50,968 bases of DNA, taken from Clostridia bacterium (GTDB lineage: Bacteria > Bacillota > Clostridia > Christensenellales > Pumilibacteraceae). This document shows positions 1 through 10,900 of this stretch, in pieces. The notes below the pieces were generated by a model. The model was not told the DNA's origin, searched no databases, and saw only the letters and a program-made list of their open reading frames with translations. The number at the start of each line of letters is the position of its first letter. Position 1 is the first letter of the stretch. Position numbers and translations under genes: made by a program. The stretch is from NCBI GenBank assembly GCA_022791055.1, contig JAAVYI010000026.1, forward strand, positions 1 to 50,968, in the 5' to 3' direction.

Positions 1-977
1 ACAAACGCAGAGTTGGTTTACCTATTACTTCGCAAGAAACAGAGTTCCCCGAAATATGGGCAACGCAAAGTATAAATAAAATTCTTGCCAATCCTACTTA
101 TCTCGGACACACGGTAAACTTTCGGACGAAAAAGAAGTCTTATAAGAGTAAAAAGAAAATAGACTTACCGCAAGAAGAATGGGCAATCTTCAAGAACACG
201 CACGAAGCGATCATAGACCAAGATACTTTCGATACCGTTCAACGCATAAGGCAAGCAAAACGCCGTCCTACCGATATGGGCGAAATGAGTATCTTTTCGG
301 GACTTGTGTACTGTGCCGACTGTGGGCAAAAAATGTACTTATGCCGTTGCACTACTATGAAGCAAAAGGAATACTTCAACTGTTCGTCTTATCGTAAAAA
401 GAAAAAGGCAACCTGCACTTCGCATCAGATTACCGTAGAAGCCGTAGAGCATTTTGTTTTAACCAATCTCCAAAAAGTGCTTGTGTTTGCAAAGAACTAT
501 GAGCAAAAGTTTTTGGAGATAGTTCGGAACGAGAACGAAAAAGAACTGCGTAGGAAACTACAAAGCCAAACACGCGAACTCGAAGAAGCCGAAAAGCGTA
601 TCCAAGCACTTGACCGCATTATACAAAATCTTTATGAGGACAAAGTATGCGGAAATCTTTCTGACGAGCGGTTTGTTAAGATGAGTCAGTCTTACGAGCA
701 AGAGCAACGGGAACTCAAAGAGCGTACTTACTTCTTACGGCAAGAGTTATCCAAAGCGAAAGAACAGTCCGACACCGTAACGCGATTTATGCGTTCGGTA
801 CGCAAGTACACGGAGATAACCGAGCTTACACCCGAACTTGTGCGAGAGTTTGTGCAAAAGGTAGTCGTGTACCAAGCGGAAAAGATTAACGGACGAAGGA
901 CACAACGGATAGATATTTACTTCAACGGTGTGGGACAAATACTTTTACCTACACAAGACAAAAGAGAAACGGCATAG
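1..977 (+). CDS. Large serine recombinase, 5'-truncated by the window edge
   Basis: The reading frame is open from base 3, so this is the C-terminal part (about 324 residues) of a longer protein; the catalytic serine domain lies outside the window. The visible part starts in the recombinase domain (ANPTYLGH followed by a lysine-rich stretch, then EAIIDQDTFDTVQ). Next come a zinc ribbon (GLVYCADCGQKMY, with later cysteines in FNCSSY and ATCTSH), a long charged coiled coil, and a DUF4368-like end (FVQKVVVYQ, RRTQRIDIYFNG). This order is that of large serine integrases of integrative elements such as Tn5397/Tn4451-type transposons and some phages. The DNA is visibly AT-richer than the genes to its right, which suggests transfer. 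It converges on the giant coiled-coil gene ending at 1059, so an element end probably lies near 980-1058. No attachment site could be defined. Confidence 0.9.
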   Translation, partial: KRRVGLPITSQETEFPEIWATQSINKILANPTYLGHTVNFRTKKKSYKSKKKIDLPQEEWAIFKNTHEAIIDQDTFDTVQRIRQAKRRPTDMGEMSIFSGLVYCADCGQKMYLCRCTTMKQKEYFNCSSYRKKKKATCTSHQITVEAVEHFVLTNLQKVLVFAKNYEQKFLEIVRNENEKELRRKLQSQTRELEEAEKRIQALDRIIQNLYEDKVCGNLSDERFVKMSQSYEQEQRELKERTYFLRQELSKAKEQSDTVTRFMRSVRKYTEITELTPELVREFVQKVVVYQAEKINGRRTQRIDIYFNGVGQILLPTQDKRETA

Positions 978-1000
978 CATTTCTGCTATACCGTCTCTCT
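963..1000 (+). terminator. Hairpin terminator of the recombinase gene, overlapping its stop codon
   Basis: Arms 963-978 and 985-1000 pair over 16 positions, with two G-U pairs in the plus-strand RNA, around a 6-base loop. The stop codon (975-977) is inside the left arm. The U-tract is short, so termination may be weak. Confidence 0.6.
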
Positions 1001-1058
1001 TAGGAATTGAATAATCCCTATGACCCCGTCCCATATGCCCCACGGCTTTTTGTTGCTT

Positions 1059-4000
1059 TTATTCGGGTTTCTTGCCGGTCAGTCTGGCGCGCAGTTTATC
1101 AAGCACCAACGAGTTGGCCAGTCGACGCACGCGGTCGCTTTGCTCACTGATCGCCACCGTCGTAAACTCTTGCGGCAGAATATCGCGGACAATTTCTTCG
1201 ACCTTGTCGCGGGAAACGCCACCGTCGCCCAACTGCTGCACAAGCTGCTCCATGATCAGCTTATTGGCAACCTGCTTCGCCAAACGCGAGGCCACGTCCA
1301 TATCTTCCGATTCGGAATCCGACGGCTGCGGCTGATACTGGAAGTCCAGCATCGGATTGAAGTCAGACTCTCCGCCGATCGCTACCGTGCGCGGAATTTC
1401 CAATGTCGCAGAATCGATTTTGGAAAGCAACGCATCCCCGGTCATTTCGGCATCGATCTTGGAAATCAAGGCGTCTGCCGATAATTCGGAGGCATTCTCT
1501 TTCTTCTTGGCGGGCGTTTTCTTCGCGCCCGACTTGGTCGACTTGGCGCCGCTTTTACCGGTACTCTGTTTCTTTTGCGCCGGCTTGCGTGCGCCGCCGG
1601 TCTTGCGGGGCGTCGGCTTTGCCGCCGGTTTCTCGTCCGTCACCAGATCCGCGATCTGACTCAATTCGTTTTTCAAATCGTTGATCGACTGCGAAAGTTT
1701 GGACTCGGTAGCCGGTGCGCTCTCCTTTTCGGCAATGGCGCTGATCTCGTCTTTCAAGCGCGCGATCTCTTTGAGGACAAGTTGACTTTCATTGGTCGGG
1801 CTTTCCTTGGAAATTTCTTCCTTTAGGGCAGCCAACTCATCGAGAATGGCTTGATTGTCAATGACCACCGTCTCGCCCATGCTTTGGCTCAGTTCGGCTT
1901 TCAGCGCGGCGATCTCGTCGATCAACTTGGACGTCTGCTGACTGGGCGCATTCAACGAGGTGGCGATTTCCGCCTTTAAACTCTCGATTTCGTCGGTCAG
2001 TTTTTCATTCGAGTTCTGATTGATATACTGGTTCTGCCGCTCCAACAGATGCGCCATTTCCGCCATAAAGTTCAACGTCGTAACATCGGCTTCCCGCTGA
2101 TTGGCCAACTCTTCTTTCAAGTTGTCAAGCGCGGTTAAAATTGCATCGTTGGTTGCATCCGTCGCCTTCATGACCTTCAGCGATTCGATGTCCGCTTTCA
2201 GTTTGGCAAACTGTTCGGTAATCACCGATTCATCGTCACCGGCCAGCTTTTCGCGTATGTCGGCCACATCTTCCATAAGAACAGGCGTTCTGTCCGCGGC
2301 CTTGATCGCGTTCAACTCGTCGCGCAATGCGGTGATTTCGTCGAGTATAATATTGTTGTAGCTTTCGTATGTGTCGTTCGTTCCGTCGTTGACATTCGCC
2401 ATGCTGATAGCAAACAACTGGTCGCGTAACGCTTGCACTTCGGACAGGATCTCTTCGCTCGACTTGTTCTCCTGCTCGCGCCGGGGCATCGTCGTGTCGC
2501 GAATCTGTTCTTTCATCGCCTGGAACTCGTCGCGCAAGGCGAGAATTTCGCTCATGACGCCCAGATCCGGCTCGTCGCGCAACGACTGCACGTCGGTCTT
2601 GAGTTCCTCAATCGAACCGGTCAAATTGTTGTCCGGTCGCACGCCGTTTTTCAGTTCTTGGAATTCGTCGCGCAAGGCCAAAATTTCGGTCAGTACGCCG
2701 TAGTCGCCATCCTCGGACTGCGTTGCAACGGGCGAACGCAATGTTGCGATTTCCTCGCGCAAACTTGCGATTTCGTCCAACAGACTGCTGTTATCCGCCG
2801 TTACGCTAGGCACGCCCGCGGCCAACTGTTCTTTCAGTGTGGCAACCTCATCCCGCAACGCCATGACTTCGGTCATCACACTGACATCGGGTCCGGCGGC
2901 CAACTGCTCTTTCAACTCCGCAATTTCCGCTTTCAACTCGCCGACAATGCCGACGCCGGCAATTTCTTCCCGCAGCGCAGTCAACTCGTTCAGTACAGCC
3001 TCGTCCATCGACCCGGCCGCAACCGGCGCAGCACTTGCAATCGCCTCTTTGAGCGCAATGATTTCGTCTTTTAACGATTCGGTCTCGGTCTCTTGCACCT
3101 TTGTCTCGCGCAGTTCGTCCAACAAGATTGCGATCTCGTCGCGGATCTCCGTCAAATCGTCGGCCGGCTGTTCGGCTCCCCCGTCGCGCAACTGCTCGCG
3201 CAGCGCGGTAATGTCTTCACGGATACCGACTGCGTCGTCGGTAACAGCGTTCAACTGCGCCAACTGCAAGTCGGCAACCTGATTCTTCAGTTGCTCGATC
3301 TCCTGCGTGATCGAAACGAAATCGGGCAATCCGGCGGCAAGCGTTTCGGAAATCTGTTCACGCACCGTCTCCAAGAATGCCGCATTATCCGCCGACGTAT
3401 CGGTAACGGTCGCCGTCTGCAACTGCTCGCTAATCCGACCGACCTCGTCCCGAATGTCTTGTACCGAATTTAACTCGTCTTTAATATCGATGAGTTCGTC
3501 GAGAACGACGTTCAGCTCGTTCGACCCTGCGACGCTGCCCTCTTCGGGTTCCGCAATCGTCGTGCGGCGGGCGATCATATCCTTAAGCTCTTGGAGATTG
3601 TCCTTGAGCGCATCCATCTCGGCGCGCAAAGGCTCCTGCTTTTCGGCGCTCTCTTCCTTATAACCCAAGAATTCGGCGCGCAGGTTGGTCAACTCGTCGA
3701 GTATGATCGTCGAGTTATCGTCAACCGGCTGCTCGTCTGTCGGCTCGCTCACTGCGTCGACGTGTAAATTTTCGGCAAACGCGGTGATTTCGTCTTTATA
3801 GGCTTGCACTTCGTCGCGCAAGGAAACGATCTCACCCAAAACCATGTTCAGCTCGTCGCTGGTAGGCGCGACAACCGTTTGCGTAGTTGCGTCGGGCGCG
3901 TTACCCCAATCGTCCCGCATCGAACGTATTTCTTCGACTAAGGCGTTGTAACGATCGAGAATGTCGGTGCGCACGGCCTCCAACTCGCTCGACACGTCAT

Positions 4001-7000
4001 TTTGATCGACGATACGCGCCGCCTTGACTTCCTCACGCAGCGACAAAATTTCGGCTACAACGTCGTATTCGTCGGCGGCGCTCAGTTTTTCTTTGATTAT
4101 GCCGACATCCTCAACCAAAACAGCGAGGTCGTCGCTTGCGATGTCGGTGCTTTCTGCCGTCGAAACGACCCGCTCTTCATCCAAGCGCGCTTTGATTTCT
4201 TCGACTTCCTGTATCAGCAACGACAAGTTCTGAAGGTCAACGGTATTCTCGTCGATGCGCGCCAAGACATCGGTCATCTGCGCCGACAAATCGGCCAACG
4301 CCGTCGTTGTGTCCTCATCGGCGGTCATAGCCGTTTCATCGCCGAGCAACTTATTTTTGATCTCTTCAATATCCGCCATGATGAACGGAATATTGGCGAG
4401 CGTTTCGTCGTAGGTATCGCCGCGTTCGCTTAAGAGGTCGATTTTTTCGGTCAGCGCGTCCAACTTATCAAGCAAGCCGTTCGTTTCGCCTTCCGCCAAG
4501 TTCGTTTTGATTTCGGCAATGTCGTCCATGATCAAGGCGATATTCCCCAAATCGACTGCGGTCGCATCAACCCGCTCGATGACCTCGTTGACCTTGTCCG
4601 TTACCGCACGCAAGCCGGTTTCTATCGATTCGTCGGGGGTAGCGAGCGCTGCGCGCAACTCGTTCAGTCCGTCGTCGATTGCTTGCAAACGCGTCTCGAC
4701 ATTTTCACCGAGAGTCGACTCCGCGTCCTCTACGGCCGCTAACCGCTCGCGAATGCCGGCGATTTCGGTCAGTAGCGTCTCGCGCTCTTCCGCAGACTCG
4801 GCTACCTGATTGATACTCGGCTCCAGTTCTTTTAAATGCAGTTGCTCTTTAATATCGTCCAGTCGAGCAATCACGTCGGCTTTATCGTCGGCCGAACTTT
4901 GCTCGATGCCCGTCAACTTCTCGAGTACCGCACGAACATTTTCCAAAACTTCCGCGACGGTATCGGCGCCCTCGTCGGGCGACAGTTTCTCTTTGATAAA
5001 CGTGAGATCGTCGTAAACGGAAGTCTGGAATTCCAAATTGCCGGTAAAGATGTTATTTGCCGTTTCGTCGATCGTCCGAATCTGCTCGCTCAATTCGGCA
5101 ACATGGTCGGCAAACGACGGTTCGCCTTCTGCGCCGCCGGTCAAAGCCGACTCCATTGCCGCCAAACGATTGTCCAACAGCGCCAATTCGTCCAATAATT
5201 TGTCGCGCAATGACAGTTCGTCCGACTGTCCGTCGCTGACCTGCACTTCCATCTGCTCGCGGATAAACGCAATATCGTCCAGCAGTCTTGCGCGGTCGAG
5301 CGAAGCGGAATCCCCGGCCGTCAACAATTTTTCGGCATACGAATCGAAATCGGTGCGCAAATCGCTGATCGCGCCGAACAATTCGGTAGACGATCCGTTG
5401 GCCGACGCCATAGCGTCGTTGATCGCATCGAAACCGGCGCTGATGTCGGCCACAGCAGCCGAAACTGCCTGATTGACCCGCTCGCCCAAATTGGTTTCGG
5501 ACGTCGTGACTGCGGCCGCAAGATCCTCGTACAGCTTATCAAACTGCGGGATCATATCCTCGTACAGTTTGTCAAACTGCGGCTTTAAGTCCTCCGTTTC
5601 GTTCGCGGTCAGCAAGTCGGCACGCAAGTCGCCGATCTGTGAAATGAACACATCCCAATCATCGAGGCGCGTCTTGATAAACGCCAAATCCTCGGCATAC
5701 GAAGGGATCGCGTTGATCGTCTCGGTCAAGGTCTCGGTTTTGTCGCCGACCGCCGTTTCCAAGCGTTCGGCGGACTCGTTGAACATAGTTTCCAACTTTT
5801 CCGTAGACGTATTGAGTATATTTTCCAGCTTATCCGCCGACTCCTGCAACTTGAGATCGACGAACTCCTGCGTCAAGCCGTTCGTCTCCTGCTCTTTCAT
5901 CAGCAGTTCGTCGCGGACATTATATAACTGCGTCGACAAATCGTTGTTGCTGAATTGCGCTTCCGTGCTGACCCCGTCCTCATTGACGGTGGTAACCGGC
6001 GCGGCCGGGCGGTTGGTCATACCGGTCAGCATATCGACGATTTGCAAATATTCTTTCTTCAGCTCCTCCATCGACGCATTCAATTCGGATGCAACCGAAA
6101 TGTTGTGTACGTCGTTACGCAGTGCGTCGATCGCCGCGATCATTTCCGGCGATACCGGAGCCGTCGATACGATTGCCGTGTCGACTTGCGCGGCGCTTTC
6201 GTTGCTTGCGGGTGCTGCAGATGCGCCGGACTCAAGCAAGGCCTTCAGTTCGTTGAGTTTGTCGTAAATCGCCTGACCTTCCTCGGGCGTCTTCATACGG
6301 ATCGAGCGCGGCGCAGCAGCGCGCGGCAACTCGATCAAATCACCTAAAACGAGCGCGGTCAAACGGCACAATGCGTCTTTCACCTCCGCGCGCGCCTCTA
6401 CGTTCGCATCGGCGGTCGCCTTTTCGGTGATCACGGCCTGCAATTTTTCATTCAGATCTTTGGACTTTCCGTCCGTTGCCGCATTCTTTGCCGCAACCAA
6501 CTCGCCCAAATAGTCGGGAACAGTCGTGCCGTTCTCTTTGCCGGCTCTGTCGGAAAAATCCAACAGGCTGAGCGCAGCCTCGTAACGATTACGCGGCAAC
6601 TGAACGCTACCCGCCGACGCAGCCTCGGACAGGTTGTCTAACGTGCGACGGTCTAACGGCGTCGCATACAATAAATCGGACAATTCGGCAGCGCCCGCAA
6701 TCAGACCGCCCAAATCGGTTTCGTTAGTCTCCGACAGCTTTTTACAGAATGCATCGATCGCGGACAATTTATCGACGACAGACTCGGTTTGTGAGGTAAC
6801 ATGAAACCGTGTCTTAGCCAATTCGTTGTACAATACGAGAATTTCGGCGTTATGCTTACCGTCCGTAGCCGAAGCATATCCCAACATGTTCTTGATTTCA
6901 AACAACTGCCGGAATATCTCCGAATTATCGACGGAGGCGTTACCGCCTTTGACTGTACGCGCCAACATATCCAGTTGCGCTTCGATCCGGCCGAGGTCGC

Positions 7001-7895
7001 CACCGCCGTTCCCTGCGCCGATCGACTCCTTCAATTTGGCAAGCTGCTCCGCCAACGCCGGATCTCCCGCTTTAGCTGATCGGCGAATTGCACCGACGGC
7101 TTTGTTGAGTTCGTCAAAATCGGGCAACTTGGCAAGTTTGTCCTTAATCGCATTCAATTCCGACTGCACATGCACGTCGGTATTTTTGGCGTTCATCAAA
7201 ATGGCTTCGTTGATCGAAATCAGTTTTTCGAGGTCAACCGCATTTCCGGAAGATACGCCCTCAGAGCCGGTCGGAAGATATACCGCGTTATCGCTTTGAG
7301 GGCCTAATTCGTTTTTTTGTAACGTCTCAATCTTCTCATTGAGGCGTCTGATCTCGTCAAGGTACCGATCCTCTTTGACTCGCTGATCCCGCTCCATTTC
7401 ATCTTTGAGACGGGTAAGCTCCATGTGCAGACTTTGCGTGTTCTGCGTTCTGGACAGCTCGTCGCGTAGGCGCGAAATTTCGTTATACATGACAACTTCG
7501 CTGCTGAAACCGTTTCCGACCGGTGTCTGCGGCGTTGCGTTGTTGGTATATACATACGGTGCCGTGGGATTTTGCGGCGGATAAACCGGCGGCGCAGGCG
7601 GCTGCGGCGGGACGACTGCCGGCGCGGCCATACCGCGTTTCAACTCGGCAATCTCTTCGAGTACCTTATTCAGACGGTCGTCGTAATACTGATCGTCATA
7701 GCCGTCTTCATAGCCGTCCTCGTAGTCGTCGTACTCCTCGTCGTAAGGCTCTTCCTCGTCGTACCCGTCATCGTACTCCTCGTCGTAGTCCTCGTCGTCC
7801 TCGTACTCCTCGTCGCGTTCGGTGAACTCTTCTTCGATTTCATCGTACTGATCGTCGTCCGCAAGTCGGAACAGGCCGTTCAAAGATTCTTTCAT
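1059..7895 (-). CDS. Giant cytoplasmic coiled-coil protein (2,278 aa), third gene of the giant-protein operon
   Basis: No known family is recognised. There is no signal peptide or membrane span, so it should be cytoplasmic. Order: an acidic Asp/Glu/Tyr-rich head (about residues 10-80), a Pro-rich linker, then about 1,900 residues of predicted coiled coil. The coil is made of recurring amphipathic units of the types ILDEITALRDEL and IAEIKEKL. A Lys/Pro/Ala/Ser/Thr-rich basic stretch follows (about 2,080-2,140), resembling histone-H1-like tails, and then a short alpha-helical end with VASRLAKQVANKL and DKLRARLTGKK. Start choice: an in-frame TTG exists at 7913, but the ATG at 7895 has GCGAGGAAA about 7 bases upstream and is preferred. 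It lies 60 bp after the 1,708-residue membrane protein and is probably co-transcribed with it. A scaffold role is inferred only from length and coils. The open reading frame is certain; the function is unknown. Confidence 0.9.
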   Translation of the reverse strand: MKESLNGLFRLADDDQYDEIEEEFTERDEEYEDDEDYDEEYDDGYDEEEPYDEEYDDYEDGYEDGYDDQYYDDRLNKVLEEIAELKRGMAAPAVVPPQPPAPPVYPPQNPTAPYVYTNNATPQTPVGNGFSSEVVMYNEISRLRDELSRTQNTQSLHMELTRLKDEMERDQRVKEDRYLDEIRRLNEKIETLQKNELGPQSDNAVYLPTGSEGVSSGNAVDLEKLISINEAILMNAKNTDVHVQSELNAIKDKLAKLPDFDELNKAVGAIRRSAKAGDPALAEQLAKLKESIGAGNGGGDLGRIEAQLDMLARTVKGGNASVDNSEIFRQLFEIKNMLGYASATDGKHNAEILVLYNELAKTRFHVTSQTESVVDKLSAIDAFCKKLSETNETDLGGLIAGAAELSDLLYATPLDRRTLDNLSEAASAGSVQLPRNRYEAALSLLDFSDRAGKENGTTVPDYLGELVAAKNAATDGKSKDLNEKLQAVITEKATADANVEARAEVKDALCRLTALVLGDLIELPRAAAPRSIRMKTPEEGQAIYDKLNELKALLESGASAAPASNESAAQVDTAIVSTAPVSPEMIAAIDALRNDVHNISVASELNASMEELKKEYLQIVDMLTGMTNRPAAPVTTVNEDGVSTEAQFSNNDLSTQLYNVRDELLMKEQETNGLTQEFVDLKLQESADKLENILNTSTEKLETMFNESAERLETAVGDKTETLTETINAIPSYAEDLAFIKTRLDDWDVFISQIGDLRADLLTANETEDLKPQFDKLYEDMIPQFDKLYEDLAAAVTTSETNLGERVNQAVSAAVADISAGFDAINDAMASANGSSTELFGAISDLRTDFDSYAEKLLTAGDSASLDRARLLDDIAFIREQMEVQVSDGQSDELSLRDKLLDELALLDNRLAAMESALTGGAEGEPSFADHVAELSEQIRTIDETANNIFTGNLEFQTSVYDDLTFIKEKLSPDEGADTVAEVLENVRAVLEKLTGIEQSSADDKADVIARLDDIKEQLHLKELEPSINQVAESAEERETLLTEIAGIRERLAAVEDAESTLGENVETRLQAIDDGLNELRAALATPDESIETGLRAVTDKVNEVIERVDATAVDLGNIALIMDDIAEIKTNLAEGETNGLLDKLDALTEKIDLLSERGDTYDETLANIPFIMADIEEIKNKLLGDETAMTADEDTTTALADLSAQMTDVLARIDENTVDLQNLSLLIQEVEEIKARLDEERVVSTAESTDIASDDLAVLVEDVGIIKEKLSAADEYDVVAEILSLREEVKAARIVDQNDVSSELEAVRTDILDRYNALVEEIRSMRDDWGNAPDATTQTVVAPTSDELNMVLGEIVSLRDEVQAYKDEITAFAENLHVDAVSEPTDEQPVDDNSTIILDELTNLRAEFLGYKEESAEKQEPLRAEMDALKDNLQELKDMIARRTTIAEPEEGSVAGSNELNVVLDELIDIKDELNSVQDIRDEVGRISEQLQTATVTDTSADNAAFLETVREQISETLAAGLPDFVSITQEIEQLKNQVADLQLAQLNAVTDDAVGIREDITALREQLRDGGAEQPADDLTEIRDEIAILLDELRETKVQETETESLKDEIIALKEAIASAAPVAAGSMDEAVLNELTALREEIAGVGIVGELKAEIAELKEQLAAGPDVSVMTEVMALRDEVATLKEQLAAGVPSVTADNSSLLDEIASLREEIATLRSPVATQSEDGDYGVLTEILALRDEFQELKNGVRPDNNLTGSIEELKTDVQSLRDEPDLGVMSEILALRDEFQAMKEQIRDTTMPRREQENKSSEEILSEVQALRDQLFAISMANVNDGTNDTYESYNNIILDEITALRDELNAIKAADRTPVLMEDVADIREKLAGDDESVITEQFAKLKADIESLKVMKATDATNDAILTALDNLKEELANQREADVTTLNFMAEMAHLLERQNQYINQNSNEKLTDEIESLKAEIATSLNAPSQQTSKLIDEIAALKAELSQSMGETVVIDNQAILDELAALKEEISKESPTNESQLVLKEIARLKDEISAIAEKESAPATESKLSQSINDLKNELSQIADLVTDEKPAAKPTPRKTGGARKPAQKKQSTGKSGAKSTKSGAKKTPAKKKENASELSADALISKIDAEMTGDALLSKIDSATLEIPRTVAIGGESDFNPMLDFQYQPQPSDSESEDMDVASRLAKQVANKLIMEQLVQQLGDGGVSRDKVEEIVRDILPQEFTTVAISEQSDRVRRLANSLVLDKLRARLTGKKPE

Positions 7896-7955
7896 AGTGT
7901 TTCCTCGCTTCAAAGTTTGCTTGTTTTACTTCTATTATTGCGCTACCGGCAAGTT

Positions 7956-10900
7956 CTATTTCGCCGGCGGCCGTCTGGTCGGTCCGCCCGGCCTTGCCCC
8001 CGGACGTGCGCCGGGTCTCGCTCCCGGACGCGCCCCGGGTCTCGCTGCGCCGGGTCTCGCTCCCGGACGCGCCCCGGGTCTCGCTGCGCCCGGTCTTGCT
8101 CCGGGACGCGCCCCGGGTCTCGCTGCGCCCGGTCTTGCCCCCGGACGTGCGCCGGGCTTTTTCTTCGGAACACGATTGACCCGTTCGGTAACCTTCTTGA
8201 CGATACGGCGCGGCGCCTTGTTGGCCATCGCTTTATAAACAGCCAATTCCCCGGCGTGCGTCGCGTCATCCATCGATTTCGTCAACAGATCTTTCAGTTC
8301 GTCGCTGGTCTTTTCGTCCTCGTCAAGCGCCATCTGGATCGCATAGAATTTCTCACGCAAATCTTTACCCGACTGCTCGTCGTTGATCTGCTTGAGATCG
8401 TTTCTCAGCGTCATGATCTCTTGCTTACGCTTGGTGATCTTTTCGGCGATACGCGCGTCGCGTTCTTCCTTTTCCTTACGCTCGCGTTCGGCGGCTTGTT
8501 CGGCCTCGATACGTTCGCGCTCGGCCTTTTCCTCGGCCTCTATGCGGGCACGTTCAGCTGCCTCTTCGGCTTCTTTGCGCGCACGTTCAGCCTCTTCTTC
8601 CGCCTCTTTACGAGCACGCTCAGCCGCCTCTTCCGCCTCGCGTTTCGCTTGCTCAGCCTCTTCGCGAGCGCGTTCCGCGGCTTCTTCTGCTTCTCTGCGG
8701 GCTTGTTCGGCCTCTTCACGGGCACGCTCGGCAGCTTCCTCAGCCTCACGACGGGCGCGTTCCGCCTCTTCTTCCGCTTCTCTACGCGCGCGCTCTGCGG
8801 CCTCTTCCGCTTCTCTACGCGCACGCTCTGCCGCTTCTTCCGCCTCGCGTTTCGCTTGCTCAGCCTCTTCGCGGGCGCGTTCCGCTTCCTGACGAGCGCG
8901 CTCGGCCTCTTCCTCCGCACGCTCCTCTGCGGCTCGCTTGGCCTCTTCTGCCGCAGCGATCGCCTCTTGCGCCGCGCGTTCCGCCTCTTCCTTCGATGCG
9001 TCGGAAGCTTTCTGCGCTTCTACGATCTTACGCTCAGCCTCCATTTGCGCCATCTTGGCCTGAATATTGGCTTGTTCGAGAATGTCTTTGGTTTGCTGCA
9101 ACTGTTTCTTGAGATTCTCTTGTTCCAGTCGCTGCTGATCCTGCGAAATGACGCCGCTCCCCGAAATGATCAGATCGGTCGGCTTTGTATTATTGGTCAG
9201 TTCGTTCAACTTATCCGTCGAAGTTCTGTAAGCCTCTTGTGCAACGGACAACTGCTCGCGCAGATCCTCCAGTTCGCGGTCGCGGTTCATCTGGAATTCC
9301 AGTTTTTCCTTGGTCGCTTGCGCCGTCACTTCTTCTAACTTGCCTTTCAACTCTTCGACGCGCTCGGTCAACGACATTTGGTCGATCGACATCATCAGCT
9401 TCTCGTCGTCGGACGCATTCTCCATGCGCGCAAGCAAGTCATTCAATTCGGCTTCCGCTTGGTTCGCCTCTTCTTCGGCCGCCTTAATGTCCTCGGAAGT
9501 CTTAACAGCCAGTTCCAAAACCTTGCTGTCGCCGGACTCTAAGAACTCGTCGACCATAGCTTGATACTTGTTGACGTCCTCTTCCGCCTGCGTCTGTTCG
9601 GCCTGTGTCGTAGCCAAAATTTCGTCTAGCGCCATCTGTCCGATGACTTCGTCCTCGGCCGAAATGACATCCTCGATCGTCAACTCTTTACGCTCGATAA
9701 AGTCGTTGGCGCGCTTGCGATCCTTGGTAAATTGAATGTTTTTATCGGCTTGCAACTTCTTATTGCCCGAAATCGCTTTATCCAAGTTCGCGGCAGCCTT
9801 GTTGAGTTCGTTGATGCGCTCCGACAAATTGCTAATGATCGCAACGTCGGTCGTCGTCAAAAGTTGTGCTTGGATCGACGCGACCTCGGTCTTAAAGGTA
9901 TCTTTATCCTTGGAATCTTTGTCGATCTGATTCTCGAGATCGCGCATCTCTTTATCCAACGTGTTGACCGAAACCAACAGCGGATTCAACTCGTCGATGC
10001 TCTCGCGTTTCGCCTGCGCTTTCTTTGCCATCTCGACGCGCTCAAGGTACAGTTCGTGATCCTTCTTCGCGTCCTCAAGCATTGCGTTCGCCTGCTCGAT
10101 CGATTGCTCCCACGTACTCTTGTCGGCCGTCAGTTTTTCGCTTACCGACTCCAACTCGGTCAAGAGCTGACGCTTAACGGTAAGTTCCGCAGCCAGTTTT
10201 TCCGCCGCAGCCAACGTATCTTTCTGTACGCGCTCTTTGCTCTCGATGTCTTTGTTGATCTTTTCCTTATCCTTATTTTTGGCGGTGGCGAGTTTGATCT
10301 CGAGCTGCGTCAAATCCTCTTTCAAGGTGTCGGCGTATTCTCTCTTGGAATTGATCGACTTATCGGTTTCCTCCGCCTCGGCGGTCTGCTTAGCCGTTAC
10401 GTCGTCCGCTTTGGTCTGACGCTCGCAAATCACCTTATACTCGGTTTCCAAACGCGCAAGACGACGCTCGGATTCTTGCAAACGGATCTCCTCCGGCGCG
10501 GCGTTCTCGTCCGGCGCAAACGGTTCTTCTTCCGGCAAAAGCGGCGCATTCGGATCGAATCCCAAAAGCGTTACAACGGTAACTTCTTCTTTTACCTCTT
10601 CGATCGGCGTTTCGGGTACTACAGCGCCGCCTTCCTGCTCACGCTGCGCTTTGCTCTTGATCGCTTCTTCGATCGGCGTTCCGTTCCGCACTTCTTCGCG
10701 GATTCGCGCCTTTTCCTTTTCCAACTCGCGCGCTTGCAATTCTTTGCTCTTGAAGAACGTTCTGCGCACCATGCCGCGCGGCTCGTACTTCTCTACGTAA
10801 ATGCGCTCGAGCAATTCCTCATCGGTGAGCGGAATATAAATCTCATCCGCATCCGACGGCGGCGGCGTAACGATCCGATCGGAAGTAGACGGATACGAAT

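Noticed and set aside
7572..9338. Long plus-strand frame of 588 codons opposite the coiled-coil genes
   Set aside because: It is the complement of Glu/Ala/Arg-rich repeat codons, which gives a Leu/Phe/Arg-rich shadow. It has no ribosome-binding site and it crosses two clear minus-strand genes.
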